Part shown: one piece after another, positions 1-9,602 of the stretch
How the letters are laid out: every line of letters begins with the position of its first letter
Numbering within the stretch: position 1 is the first letter of the stretch
From: Gordius sp. MW1
Taxonomy: Eukaryota > Nematomorpha > Gordioida > Gordea > Gordiidae
Direction of reading: 5' to 3'
Assembly: GCA_964036665.1 (NCBI GenBank)
Contig: OZ038531.1
Span: forward strand, 1,426,001 to 1,490,000
Length of the DNA: 64,000 nucleotides
Notes under the pieces: model-generated
Seen by the model: the letters and a program-made list of their open reading frames with translations, nothing else
The model's database searches: none
What the model was told of the DNA's origin: nothing
Program-made: the position numbers and the translations under genes

Positions 1-35
1 GTGATTCGAAAATTTTTTTTTCGTTTTTTTTACTC

Positions 36-215
36 TTATGAATTTATATCCACTTTTACCGTGTGCTGGCTGCTGACCAATGGAAAAAATGACCATTGGC
101 CAAAGTGAGCATCAAAATTTTTTTTCCGTTTTTTGGCTATAATTGACTTATAGAGTATCTGTTGGTACTGACCAATAGAGAAAAAGTGACCATTGGCCAA
201 ATTTTTGATTTTTTT
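36..215. repeat. Imperfect tandem duplication at the left edge
   Basis: Two diverged copies of a segment built around GACCAATGG...GACCATTGGCCAA lie at about 62-118 and 150-210, separated by T-rich sequence. The same motif recurs near 35330-35350 in the opposite orientation next to a tract that also matches 475-880, so this is part of a dispersed composite repeat. An open frame crosses the region but it is low-complexity and resembles no protein I know. Copies of CTAACCCTAACCC follow at about 370-382. Confidence 0.55.
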
Positions 216-474
216 AATTAAAAATTGTTCAAATTCAACAAAAAATTTCTCCCAACAATTCTGCAAATTCTTAACATTGTGTTGTTTTATAATATAATGT
301 TTGTTAGACCCATAATCTCTAAAGGCCATAAAAACTAATGTAATACGCAACTAGATGCAAACACTAAATCTAACCCTAACCCTTGCCTATATTACATTTT
401 GCCTTTATTACATTTTGCCTATAATGAAAAATTTGTATAAATAATTAATTAATCATTAGTCATTTAATACCCCC

Positions 475-880
475 CTATAGGCATTCTCGCCCCTTCCCAC
501 CTTTCTCGCCCATAAATTGCATAGCAAATATGATACATTTATACGAAGTACAGATGAGTCGTCCCCCCTTCCCTTCCCCTCTTCCCTTCCCTTCTCTCCC
601 TTCCCACGAGGGCCGAAGGTCCGAGTTATTATATAATAGATAATTTAACAAATCTTATATATAACACACCGAGGGAGATAGAGATGAGGGGTGGGGCACC
701 TCTTATGCATGAGATAGAGATGAGGGGTGGGGCACCTCTTTCTCATGCATTAATTTAAAAAAGCGATAACCTAATATACCCAATGCAAATAGATAGGGAG
801 GGTAACGGACGGACAACGGACAGACAACGGACAACGGACAACCAAAAACGAGCCCATAAATTGCATAGCAATTAATTAAA
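475..880. repeat. Composite dispersed repeat (copy 1; copy 2 at 34905-35815)
   Basis: The block contains CCCATAAATTGCATAGCAA twice (about 510 and 850), a pyrimidine-rich stretch, a small hairpin CGAGGGCCGAAGGTCCGAG-like at about 606, a roughly 40 bp direct duplication with the core GAGATGAGGGGTGGGGCACC (about 675-745) and a (GGACAAC)n-type microsatellite at 805-842. The same components occur in reverse or the same order at 34905-35060 and 35755-35815. The combination of a hairpin and a conserved end recalls Helitron termini, but no rolling-circle protein was found and the class is unknown. Confidence 0.6.
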
Positions 881-1309
881 TATTGAGATAAGTGGTAGCG
901 TTTGTGTTAGTTCCTTTCCTATTCATTTTCATTCCCACCCAATTCAAAATTCAAATTATGGATATTCGTAATTTCTTTACAAAACTCAGTAAGTAAACTT
1001 CATTTTTTAATTTTTTTTATTAATATAAAATAATATTAAAAAAGTTATTATTTTTCTGACCTTTTTTTCTTAACTTAATATAATATCTAAATGTCTCTCT
1101 TAAATTTGTGTTCAACATCATATACCATGGATTTTTTAAGTTGAGGTTTATTTTATATATATTTATATTAAAAATTTATTTAGCAAATGAAAGAAATAAT
1201 AAAAAGATTGTTACTAATAAATCAGTGGAGGAGTTTGAATTGATAGAAGTTGACAAAGTTTCAAGTTTAGGTAAAATAAATTAAATTAATGTTGAATTTA
1301 TTTTTTATA

Positions 1310-2029
1310 TTACTTAACTTTATTTTTGTTTTTGTGGAGGGAGTGTATTAGCTCAACATGTTTTATGTTTTTATGACATTCAAGATTTATTTCATTGGCT
1401 CCATCATATCCCTGACCTCTTAACAAATTTATATTTATATTAAGATCTTTTATGCTCTTTATAATTAAGTCGCCTAGCCCTCTTCCAGTCGTATCACAAA
1501 CTGGCACAAACTGTAATAAATCTTCTTTTATTGTTAATGTAGAAGAGTCAATATATCGAGCACACATGGACATTTGTTAAATCTCTGATATATCAGTAGA
1601 TTCATCACAAAGAATTGTGAAGAAGGGAGATTTGTTTATTTGATTGACTATTTTTTTTAGCAAATAGGTCATTACAAATCGATATAACCTTATTTTGAAA
1701 GTGAGGACTTAAGTAGAGGGCATTTTTGGGGGATTTTTCAAATAATCAAAAAGTAGTGGGTCACCATTAGCACGGTACCTTAAAATAGCCCTAAAATTGC
1801 CATCATTATTATCATGCACATCTAAATCAAGCGCTCCAGAGTCTTTGTGGCCTCTTAATGCCAATCCTTGAATTCCCAAGGTCAAAATCGCTTCAATGAT
1901 TGGAGCTAACTTTCTACGATTTTCTTCAGCCTGAATTTTTCTTTGTGTATCCAACTGATTAATGATGCAAGGTTTTTTCCCGGTTCTAATTTGTGGTGTT
2001 AAAGATAAAATTGTTTCCAATGAACACAC
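1310..2029 (-). pseudogene. hAT-type transposase relic (DUF4371/ZMYM1-like)
   Basis: Two open stretches on the minus strand (1709-2029, then 1310-1573) together match the N-terminal and catalytic-region architecture of DUF4371 hAT-like transposases. The upstream part has IIEAILTLGIQGLALRGHKD and GNFRAILRYRANGD. The linking sequence reads FFTILCDESTDISEI followed by a stop. The downstream part has DTTGRGLGDLI and the hallmark LRGQGYDGA. Stops and frame changes between the parts show that it is dead. The hAT C-terminal dimerisation region is missing here, but a similar C-terminal piece lies at 21062-21415. A segment at 2039-2105 repeats about 65 bp of this gene (AGCACGGTACCTTAAAA), so a local duplication followed the decay. 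Confidence 0.8.
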
Positions 2030-2105
2030 GTGATAAAATTCTTTATAACCTCATTTTGAAAGGGAGGACTTAAGTAGTAGCACGGTACCTTAAAAGAGTT
2101 ATAAA

Positions 2106-2714
2106 GTTGCCATCACCAATGCCAGTTTCCATCACACCCCCGCTCTCACCTCTACCCCCTCGTATGGACTCCCCTCATTCACCTATACCCTCACCCGAAA
2201 TAACGGTCCGGCGATCTACATGAATCCGAAAACCTATAGAACGATATGGAATAACTTAAGGGGTAGGAGATGTTATAAACTGCATACTGCGCGGTCGTAT
2301 TCAAATTCTAATCAACATCACGCGTATCACCCCACCATCACGCGATCTTACCCTATATACACAAAATCGCTCTTAGTTATTAAGTTTAGTCTTTTCGTGT
2401 TTTTGTAATCGGAGTTTCAACAATATATATTTAAGCTTCAACACAGATGACGCTGGGAAAAAGAAAATATTAAATTATTTATCATGACTTTCTTTATGTT
2501 TTATACCAAATTTTATAATTTTAATGTTGAAATAAAAATGTTATAAAAAATTTTTGGAAATTTCCCCCCCCCCCAAATTTTTGAAATTTTTTCCCCACCC
2601 CCCGGGGAAAATCCTGGCTACGCGCCTGTTAGTAAGTTATTGATGTTACACTTAGAAATTTATTATCTTAATATTGTAATATTAGATTGCCATATGTTTT
2701 TTTAATTTTACAGA
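2106..2714. other. Intergenic sequence, no gene recognised
   Basis: A CT-rich stretch at 2135-2200, a short open frame without recognisable similarity at 2220-2408, and a poly-C tract at 2563-2615. The tract ends in CTGGCTACGCGCCTG, which is a decayed half of the GGGCGTAGCCA inverted-repeat family annotated at 3581-3733. Confidence 0.5.
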
Positions 2715-3065
2715 ATGGCAGAATAGTGTTTTAGTGACATTAAAGAGTACCTGGTAAATGGAACCATATCTGAAATTTTTACACGTAAACACAGAACTCA
2801 TTTTGTTAGGAAATCAAATGGTTACTAGGTTAAGAGAAATTTTCTGTTTGTAAAAAGAACAGCAAAATTGTGCAAACAGAAAACAGGTACTTAAAATGAA
2901 ACTTTTTTATTTTGTTAGAGAAGGATTTAAGGGTGGTTATGGATCATGAAAAAAACAAATCATTACTTTGTATCACAATGGTAAGGAAGGAACTATTGTA
3001 GGGCAAAGTTTTGGGTCACATCTTGGAATAAACCGTACAAGGACCAAGATTAGTGAAAAGAACTG
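2715..3065 (+). pseudogene. Integrase-like zinc-binding domain relic (Ginger/KRBA2-like or gypsy)
   Basis: Conceptual translation with stops and frame breaks gives FSDIKEYLVNGTISEIFTRK, then VKRNFLFVKRTAKL, then QIITLYHNGKEGT...GSHLGINRTRTKISEKNW. The order 'IxxYLxxGxxxExFxRKxR ... CHN/YHNG ... GxHLGIxxTxxKIxxxxxW' is that of the H2C2 zinc-binding region preceding an integrase core, as in Ginger-type DNA transposons, KRBA2-like genes and gypsy integrases. No DDE core follows. Assignment to Ginger rather than an LTR element is uncertain. Confidence 0.5.
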
Positions 3066-3580
3066 GTTATAATTTTATTTAAACTAAAAAATATATTAAA
3101 AATAGGTATTGGTGACCTCATTTGAGTGGGGATGTCACAGCATTTATCAATAAATGGGCTTTTTACCCCCTTAATTATTTCAAAGATAGTCATGCAATAT
3201 ATATTCAACACAAATTTAATCATTTTAATTTTATAATAGTTGTTTATAAAATATTTTTAATTGTCACAGTTGTTTATATATACTGTTTTTCCTTTACATT
3301 TGCTTCAAATAAAATTCATTTTCTTGTTTCAATGTTTAATAATGATATTTGACAAAACATGGTTTTAATATGTCCATTTCCAAAAGATGTTAATGGCTAA
3401 AAATATGTATTTATTAAAATAATAATATCAATATCATTATTTATATTATAACAGCTTTATCAGTTGCAAAATAAAATTTAATAAGCTAAATTTATATAGA
3501 TTGGATCACTTATAAAAGATTTAAACCAAATATATGACACCTAAGATCATCAGGGATTATAAGATCCTTTATATTATAAT
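3066..3580. other. AT-rich intergenic sequence, no gene recognised
   Basis: An open frame at 3122-3352 is rich in F, I, Y and N, as expected of random AT-rich DNA, and has no motif. Nothing else is supported. Confidence 0.5.
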
Positions 3581-3733
3581 CATGGACGTAGCCAGGTTTT
3601 GGAATAAGGGGGGCAAAATGTTGAAAAGTTTAATTAGAGGGGGGCAAAACATGAATTTTTTAAAGTATTTGCATTGAAATATTTTTTTTCGTAAATTAGG
3701 GGGGGGGCAGCCCCCCCCCTGGCTACGCCCATG
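3581..3733. mobile_element. Short inverted-repeat element, GGGCGTAGCCAGG family (MITE-like)
   Basis: It begins CATGGACGTAGCCAGG and ends CCTGGCTACGCCCATG, an inverted terminal repeat of about 16 bp. The interior has a G-run followed by GGCAAAA and, after about 90 bp, a matching C/G-rich stretch. It is the best-preserved copy outside the dipeptidase gene of a family present at least ten times in the window (20038, 35927, 38153, 41184, 43407, 59998, 60271, 60558 and 61688 among others). No coding capacity; a non-autonomous DNA element is inferred. Confidence 0.75.
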
Positions 3734-3939
3734 TAATAAACAATGGGCCAACGTGATTTTTTACCTAATGGGATTTTTTGCCAAATAAATCTTAAGCTCT
3801 GATGTCTTTTAGCAAAACATATTAAAGATATAAATTAATAATGAACCTTTAGCATTTTAAAAATAGTGGGTGGCCCCTTAAAATTTTGTTATTTCTTTCT
3901 AAATAATATTATAAAACAAGAAGTACGTTTAAATTAACC

Positions 3940-4186
3940 ATGGCATACAATCTTACAAATATTAATTGTTTTGTCAAGGTAGCCAAAGTCAGGGCTATAG
4001 AACGTGTTTCATTTATCATAGTTATGCCTATTTTAGTTTCAACAAGCATGATCTCTAATTCATTTGCTTTGGTTGTCTTATACAAGCACCCTGCAAATTG
4101 AAAAGAGACGCTTATTACTATAAACCTTCTACTAGCATTTATGGCAATCTCATGGATTCCGAAAGGTATTAAAAATCCAATATTTT
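3940..4186 (+). pseudogene. Possible class A GPCR fragment (TM1-TM2)
   Basis: An ATG frame of 53 codons ends at a TGA (4099-4101), and the same frame stays open for another 28 codons. It holds a hydrophobic segment ending SNSFALVVLYKHP, like the end of TM1 plus intracellular loop 1 of rhodopsin-family receptors, then a second hydrophobic segment NLLLAFMAISW in the place of TM2. The usual TM2 Asp would fall on the Trp. No TM3-TM7 were found downstream. It may be a broken receptor copy; a chance resemblance of AT-rich hydrophobic sequence cannot be excluded. Confidence 0.35.
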
Positions 4187-4261
4187 AGTATAAATTAAGA
4201 ACATCGTGCTCCTACCCTTACTACGTTTATTTGTATATCATAATAAAACCCCTATTGGAAC

Positions 4262-4721
4262 TGGCGGATGTCAATTTCCGAGAAATAAGTTCCCAGCCAA
4301 GTTCCGATGAGTCAATTAATCAATTGCACTATATCGATTTATTTTCGTAGAATCAAATCCAGTGACGCCCTTCATGGAAACGCATCGATTAATTTAGATC
4401 TTCCTAGAATAATAATCATCCTTCTGGAAACGCATCGATTAATTTAGATCTTCTCAGAAGAGGATCGATGATTATCTAATTGTTTGATATATAAACGCAA
4501 TACGCAGTTGTATATTTGATTCCTATAAATTTGTGTTCTTTTATACAATAAAATTCGGCGTACAAAAAGTAATAGCGTACTAAGCTATTATAATTGAATG
4601 TGTTCCTTGATGGGCGTCACTGGATTCGATTCTACGAAAATAAATCGATATCGTGCAATTGATTGATTGACTCATCGGAACTTGGTTGGGAACTTATTTC
4701 TCGGAAATTGACATCCGCTAC
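4262..4721. repeat. Long inverted repeat enclosing an LTR-like core
   Basis: The arms at about 4262-4379 and 4607-4721 are inverted copies with only a few mismatches (both contain GGATGTCAATTTCCGAGAAA in opposite orientation). The core at 4488-4593 is nearly the same as the 3' part of the gypsy LTR at 5532-5820, from TATATAAACGCAATACGCAG through the AATAAA signal to GTACTAAGCTATTAT. The core also carries a direct repeat of about 28 bp beginning GGAAACGCATCGATT (4377 and 4427). It may be a foldback element that captured or was hit by a solo LTR. Confidence 0.7.
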
Positions 4722-5158
4722 AGAACGCAGCTGCCTTTACCAAAATACTACTTTTCTATGATCGGTAAACTTTAATCAAATTCATTATTATACATTTCCT
4801 AATTCTAGAAACTAATCAAAATCACAAATAAAAAAATCATATTTTGGCGCAAATTCAAACTTTCATTGCTATTGATATTTACTGTATTGCACATATTGAG
4901 CAATGTTAGCTTTGACAGCTTTTTAAATTCATTAATTTTTCAATATTAGGTACAAATGCATTTAAAGTCCAATCAATTTAATAATTATCAGAAAGAAGCA
5001 TCTATACAAACTGGCGCCATTCATATATACGTTAATCATTTTTGCCTGTTATGTGCCAAATATCAATATGTATCAGTGCAAAAATGACAGATAAACTCAC
5101 CCAACGGCTACAGACTTTGTATTAGACGTGTGAGCACGGAATTTTACCGTAAATATGG

Positions 5159-5536
5159 ATGCTTCCATTACGCGATATCCTTTCTCTAACCATACCCTCT
5201 GTTATAGCGATCTTCTTACTAATCACGATGATTTATCATTTGTATGCAATGAATAAAGCTAGAAAACGACGGGCAAAAATTGAGCCATATCAAAGATCAT
5301 CTCAAATAGGTGAACATATATCAGGACAGCCTTCCAATATTTTAGTCCCTATTGAAAAAAGAAGCTTTAATGCTTATAAAACGCCTATTCTTCTGACAAT
5401 TTTTGTAGCCTTTTGCATCCTATCTATGTATCCCTATCAAATATTAAAAACCAGATATTACAACAAATTAAGAAAGCGTACCTCTGATTTTATAACTAAC
5501 AATATTTCAGCCTTAAACATACTCATAGATTTGTAG
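5159..5536 (+). CDS. Small membrane protein, two predicted TM segments, function unknown
   Basis: A single-exon frame of 125 codons from ATG 5159. The protein has a hydrophobic segment at residues about 10-30 (SVIAIFLLITMIYHLY), a basic stretch KARKRRAK, a polar loop, a second hydrophobic segment at about 79-97 (ILLTIFVAFCILSMY) and a basic, Asn-rich tail. I recognise no family. The striking point is the end. A gypsy-type element starts at 5532 inside the last sense codon, so the frame now ends ILIDL with a stop supplied by the LTR. Joining the sequence after the target duplication (from 7611) would give ILIDF and a native TAA. The insertion therefore changes one residue and replaces the 3' UTR. 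A non-random frame with a sensible native stop supports a real gene; expression is unknown. Confidence 0.6.
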   Translation: MLPLRDILSLTIPSVIAIFLLITMIYHLYAMNKARKRRAKIEPYQRSSQIGEHISGQPSNILVPIEKRSFNAYKTPILLTIFVAFCILSMYPYQILKTRYYNKLRKRTSDFITNNISALNILIDL

Positions 5537-5820
5537 TGACGTTAATTAATCGGAAGTCTATACTTATATCGATCGATACGCCTTCTTAGAAACGAATAGT
5601 TATTCTAAGGTAGTGACATCATTACGCCATGACATGACTTTATTTCGATTCCTTTTCCTAGAAGATCGCGCGCTATGACATCAATCGATATTCCTTCCTG
5701 GAAACTTATCTCTATGATATATAAACGCAATACGCAGTTGTATAATTTATTCCTACAAATTTGTGTTCCTTTATACAATAAAAGTCGGTGTATAAAAAGT
5801 AATAGCGTACTAAGCTATTA
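5532..5820 (+). repeat. Left LTR of the 5.5 kb gypsy-type element
   Basis: Contains a TATA-like TATATAAACGCAATACGCAG at about 5717 and an AATAAA at about 5778, so the promoter and poly(A) signal are recognisable. It would now provide the poly(A) signal for the upstream membrane-protein gene. Confidence 0.85.
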
Positions 5821-6102
5821 AAATTGGTGACCCCTTTCGGGGGGGGGCCAAAATTTTTTTTTAAACTTCCCCCACCCACCCCCTGGAGCACTACCTTTTG
5901 GTATTATTTTCGGCATTCAAAGGATTAACCAGTTATTTGTTAAAATCCCTATTCACACAAATATGCCGTACATCAGGTGGAATCATCACGCCATCAAGGA
6001 ACACATTCAGGACAAGTAACTGACCTATAAGGGGAAACTATATAAATTCTATACATAATCAACAACCCCCGCTACTTCTAGTCGATTAAATGGAAACAAG
6101 AC

Positions 6103-6738
6103 TTGCTATCTCTCACCCCGGACCCATGCATTTCGGACAACAATATCCCACCTGTGGAAACTTTGAAACAGGAATCATCAGTATACATAAAACTTCCTGA
6201 ATTTCACTCAAGGAATATTCAAATATGGATATCCCTAATAGACGCTCTTTTTACAACAAGAAGGATAATTTTCCAAAAAGTCAATTATGCGTATTTATTG
6301 GTATCCCTCTCCGCGGAGGTGGCCGAAGAGATAGAAAAACTAGGTGATTTGCAATGCATCGCTACTACAACCACCGAACCAATTACTGATCAAACAATCT
6401 GGGTTATTGTCATAGGCATTTCGCCACCGAAAAACAACCGTTACATCTACTTTCACGACAGTATACAATGTAACTTTTCGACAGACGAGCTTCCCTACAA
6501 CATACGCATTGACACACTTTTACTAGTTGGTTCAGTAACAAAAGGGATATTTTATTTTGAAACATTTTATAAATTAATCACCACCAAATTCAGTTACCTG
6601 CAAACAATGGCAACCTCAACGACTTTACCAGGCCTAACAAAATTATTTTTTAGCGCAACTGAAAGCAGCGCACATGGACATTTTTACTCGATTGCACTTT
6701 GCTGTCGTACTAAAAAAACGTCCACATCCTTAACCTAA
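6103..6738 (+). pseudogene. gag-like frame of the gypsy-type element
   Basis: The first 80 residues resemble Ty3/gypsy capsid N-terminal sequence: IKLPEFHSRNIQIWISLID, then FTTRRIIFQKVNYAYLLVSL and EVAEEIEKLGDL. The same pattern is seen in the gag at 26748-27512 (IPTFYRRNVRIWLAQAEAVF, ILETLPPEIAEEVEDL). After that the similarity stops and no CCHC knuckle or protease follows, so the region is rearranged. The frame opens with a TTG; an ATG at 6090 is in another frame, consistent with decay. Confidence 0.65.
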
Positions 6739-7315
6739 CCAACTTACAATTTTATCTCACCTGGTTGGCGAACATATTAACACTCCATTAACACAAATCG
6801 TGAACTTCTAATCGATTCCGGAGCTAGGATGCATCCAAATAAAATAAAAATTCACGACTAATGGCACCGGCTGATTTCATTTGCCAATTACGCAAACACG
6901 ACATACGCTATCATATTTTAACGAAGTGACCAATCTACAAATTCTAGGTGAACATTTTTTACAACAACCGGAGTTACTGCAACGATCAAAAATGCAAATA
7001 CATCATTTTTGTGGAAACTAAGACAAAATATGACCACAAAAAGAACAAACTCTATACTGAGACAACGAAATATCAAATTAGACACAACCTATCGGGAAAC
7101 ATTTCTCCTCAAATTAAATGACCCTACACAAAAAACACCTTCTTCACTTTCCGACTGCACAAAAACAATATTTCTTTTTCTCGCCGATCAAACACAAAAT
7201 CAATCAGCAGAAACAACTATAGAGGTTAAAAAACCACAGAAAGTGACGAATATTTCACATTTCCCCCCCCCCTTTTTACCGATTCATTAATCAATGTATC
7301 TGGGAAGAGAATATC

Positions 7316-7604
7316 TGTAGTGACGTTAATTAATCGGAAGTCAATACTTATATAGATCGATACGCCTTCTTAGAAACGAATAGTTATTCTAAGGTAATGA
7401 CGTCAATAAGCCATGACATGACTTTATTTCGGTTCCTTTTCCTAGAAGTTCGCGCGCTATGACATTAATCAATATTCCTTCCTGGAAACTTACCTCTATG
7501 GTATATAAACGCAATACGCAGTTGTATAATTCATTCCTACAAATTTGTGTTCCTTTACACAATAAAACTCGGTGTATAAAAAGTAATAGCGTACTAAGCT
7601 ATTA
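7316..7604 (+). repeat. Right LTR of the 5.5 kb gypsy-type element
   Basis: Same length as the left LTR, with about 15 substitutions relative to it. It is followed by the target duplication and then by sequence that continues the interrupted upstream gene. Confidence 0.85.
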
Positions 7605-7610
7605 TAGATT

Positions 7611-8111
7611 TCTAATTAATCATCCTTTTTTATAATTTACCTCTTTATTGATTCAAGTTTTCATAAATGTTAAAAACATTTATTAACAATTGATTATAAA
7701 GCTCTTATAGCTTCAATCGAAAGACATATAGGGTTAAAAATGCCCGCACTTGTGCTTAGCTTAAATAGACAAACAATATTGCCATATCAAAACTTTCAAT
7801 CTGTACTGCAAATAATACATGTTTTACTGCAAATATATATTTGTTCAAGCAATAATTGACCCTCCAGATTGCTTCTTGGAAACGGAGGTTACGAATGCTA
7901 TGTGTAAACTAAAGTTAGGAAAAGCTCTCGAACCTTAATTCTTAGTGTTCATATAGATTTAAAAATAAAGTGTAAAAACTACCCGCCCTTTCAATAATCC
8001 TGATATTCATGATCTTCTTCAACATTTAGAATTGTTTTTAACCAGGCATATTTAGAAAATTGTTGTATAACCATTTAGCGCGATAATTTGAATGACATTA
8101 GACTTCAAAAA
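7611..8111. other. Intergenic sequence before AIMP1
   Basis: Holds the native 3' flank of the membrane-protein gene (stop TAA at 7614-7616 in the pre-insertion arrangement) and the presumed promoter of AIMP1. No motif could be assigned. Confidence 0.5.
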
Positions 8112-9602
8112 ATGAGCGAAAAGACACTTGCTACCAAATTAAACGTTGCACAGGAAAAAACAACGGCTATTGGGGCTAATATTAATAATATCAATTCAGA
8201 ACTTGCATCATTAGCTAACGTTTTAAGTACTTAGACTTTATAAATTTCTTATATGATTAGGAAAATATGGGGATAGTAATGAAATACAAATTCTTATAAA
8301 TGAAAATGATAAATTGAAATATGATATTGAACAGGCTAAACAAGAGTTATTCTTATCTGAGATATGGAATGGGGGTAATTTTATTTTTATTAATTTTAAA
8401 TATGTAGTCAAGCAATATCAATTACCACAAACCACTAATAAACTAAAAAATGAGTTAACAGCAACCCAGCCAGAAATAATCAAACCTGAAAAATCAAGTG
8501 AATCAAATTTTTATATTTATAAATAAATTTAAGACACAAATGATACAAAGAAGGAAAAAAAGAAAATCAATTCTGAAATCAAACCATTAAATATGCCAAA
8601 TCAAAATGAGGAAGAAAAATATATATCCCAAATGTTGTTTAAGATAGGAACTATAAAAATGATTGAGAAACATCCTGATGCAGACTCCTTATATGTTGAA
8701 CAAATTGATTTGGGGGAAGAATCTCCAAGGACAATAATTAGTGGTTTAGTGGCTCATTTTAAGCCTGAAGAGGTATGACACTTATTAAATATTTCTTTAA
8801 ACATGAACCCCACAATTATTAAATCTATTAATTAGGGCTTTTTAAAGTAACAGTTTGTAATTGCAGAACTTTTTATTAATTTTATATTCTAAAATATTAT
8901 TTTTATGTTGTATGTTAGCTAGTGAATAAAATGGTAGTTGTGATGTGTAATTTAAAGCCACTCAAGATGCGTGGTATACTCTCCCAAGGTATGGTCATGT
9001 GTGCTGTTGTGGCTGACAAATTAGAAATTTTGGAACCACCAATAGGGTCAATGCCTGGGGACAAAATCACCTTTCCAGACATACCAAGTAATTAACAATT
9101 TTTAATTGTCTGTCTAATATTTTTTCAAACCTACTAAAAACTCAAATGTTAATTTATCCAAATAAATTTACAAAGTCGTTATGGCTATATTGGTTTTTGG
9201 ATGCTAATATCCAGTTTTAGGCTTAGCTCACGAAAGATTATTTTGATCTTCTTGTTATGTTACTAAAGCAAATTATCTTTTGTTACTATGTTGTTATATC
9301 ATTTATTCTTGATTTATTCTAAATTAAAAGATTTTTATAAAAGTCATATTTTTTAACTTTTTTGATTTTTATATTTAAAACCTCAATTTTTTTGCTTATA
9401 TTTAAACCTAAATGCATGTTGCAATTGATTAATATTAGCTCTGGAACACTATAAAGAAGTAAAAAAAGATGTGTTTGCCAAAGTTGCCCCACACCTCAGA
9501 ACTAATGACGAATGTATAGCCATGTACAAAGACAAACCATTTACCATAATTGCCAAAGGAGTTGTTAAAAGTTTAAGTCTTAAAGGAGCTGAGATTCGTT
9601 AA
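8112..9602 (+). CDS. AIMP1: Aminoacyl-tRNA synthetase complex-interacting protein 1 (p43/EMAP-II)
   Basis: Six exons join in phase: 8112-8226, 8261-8374, 8408-8497, 8534-8772, 8919-9087 and 9439-9602 (891 nt, 296 residues, near the usual ~310). The product is a scaffold of the multi-tRNA-synthetase complex that binds tRNA. The N-terminal ~110 residues are a coiled coil with INENDKLKYDIEQAKQELF and EIWNGVKQ, the part that distinguishes AIMP1 from tyrosyl-tRNA synthetase. A Lys-rich linker (KKEKKK) leads to an EMAP-II OB-fold tRNA-binding domain at about 136-296, with FKIGTIKMIEKHPDADSLYV, KMRGILSQGMVMC, GSMPGDKITF and RTNDECIAMYK. The first three introns are only 34, 33 and 36 nt; two of them carry in-frame stops, so splicing is required. 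AATAAA lies at 9729-9734. All splice ends are GT-AG. Identification is firm; exact intron ends rest on phase and similarity. Confidence 0.93.

Larger units (their letters stand above)
5532..7604 (+). mobile_element. Non-autonomous Ty3/gypsy-type LTR element
   Basis: Two direct 289 bp LTRs (5532-5820, 7316-7604) flank 1.5 kb. Both begin TGTAGTGACG and end AAGCTATTA, and they differ at roughly 15 positions. The element is flanked by a direct repeat of 4-7 bp (up to ATAGATT, 5525-5531 and 7604-7610; the boundary is ambiguous). A primer-binding site, TGGTGACCCC, follows the left LTR at 5825-5834, and a purine-rich tract GGGAAGAGA lies just before the right LTR. Only a gag-like frame is present; protease, reverse transcriptase and integrase are absent, so it would depend on a relative. 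LTR divergence suggests it is older than the element at 21882-27761. Confidence 0.85.

Noticed and set aside
7009-7290. Second open frame in the 5.5 kb gypsy-type element
   Set aside because: Thr/Lys/Gln-rich translation without gypsy pol motifs; probably residual internal sequence.
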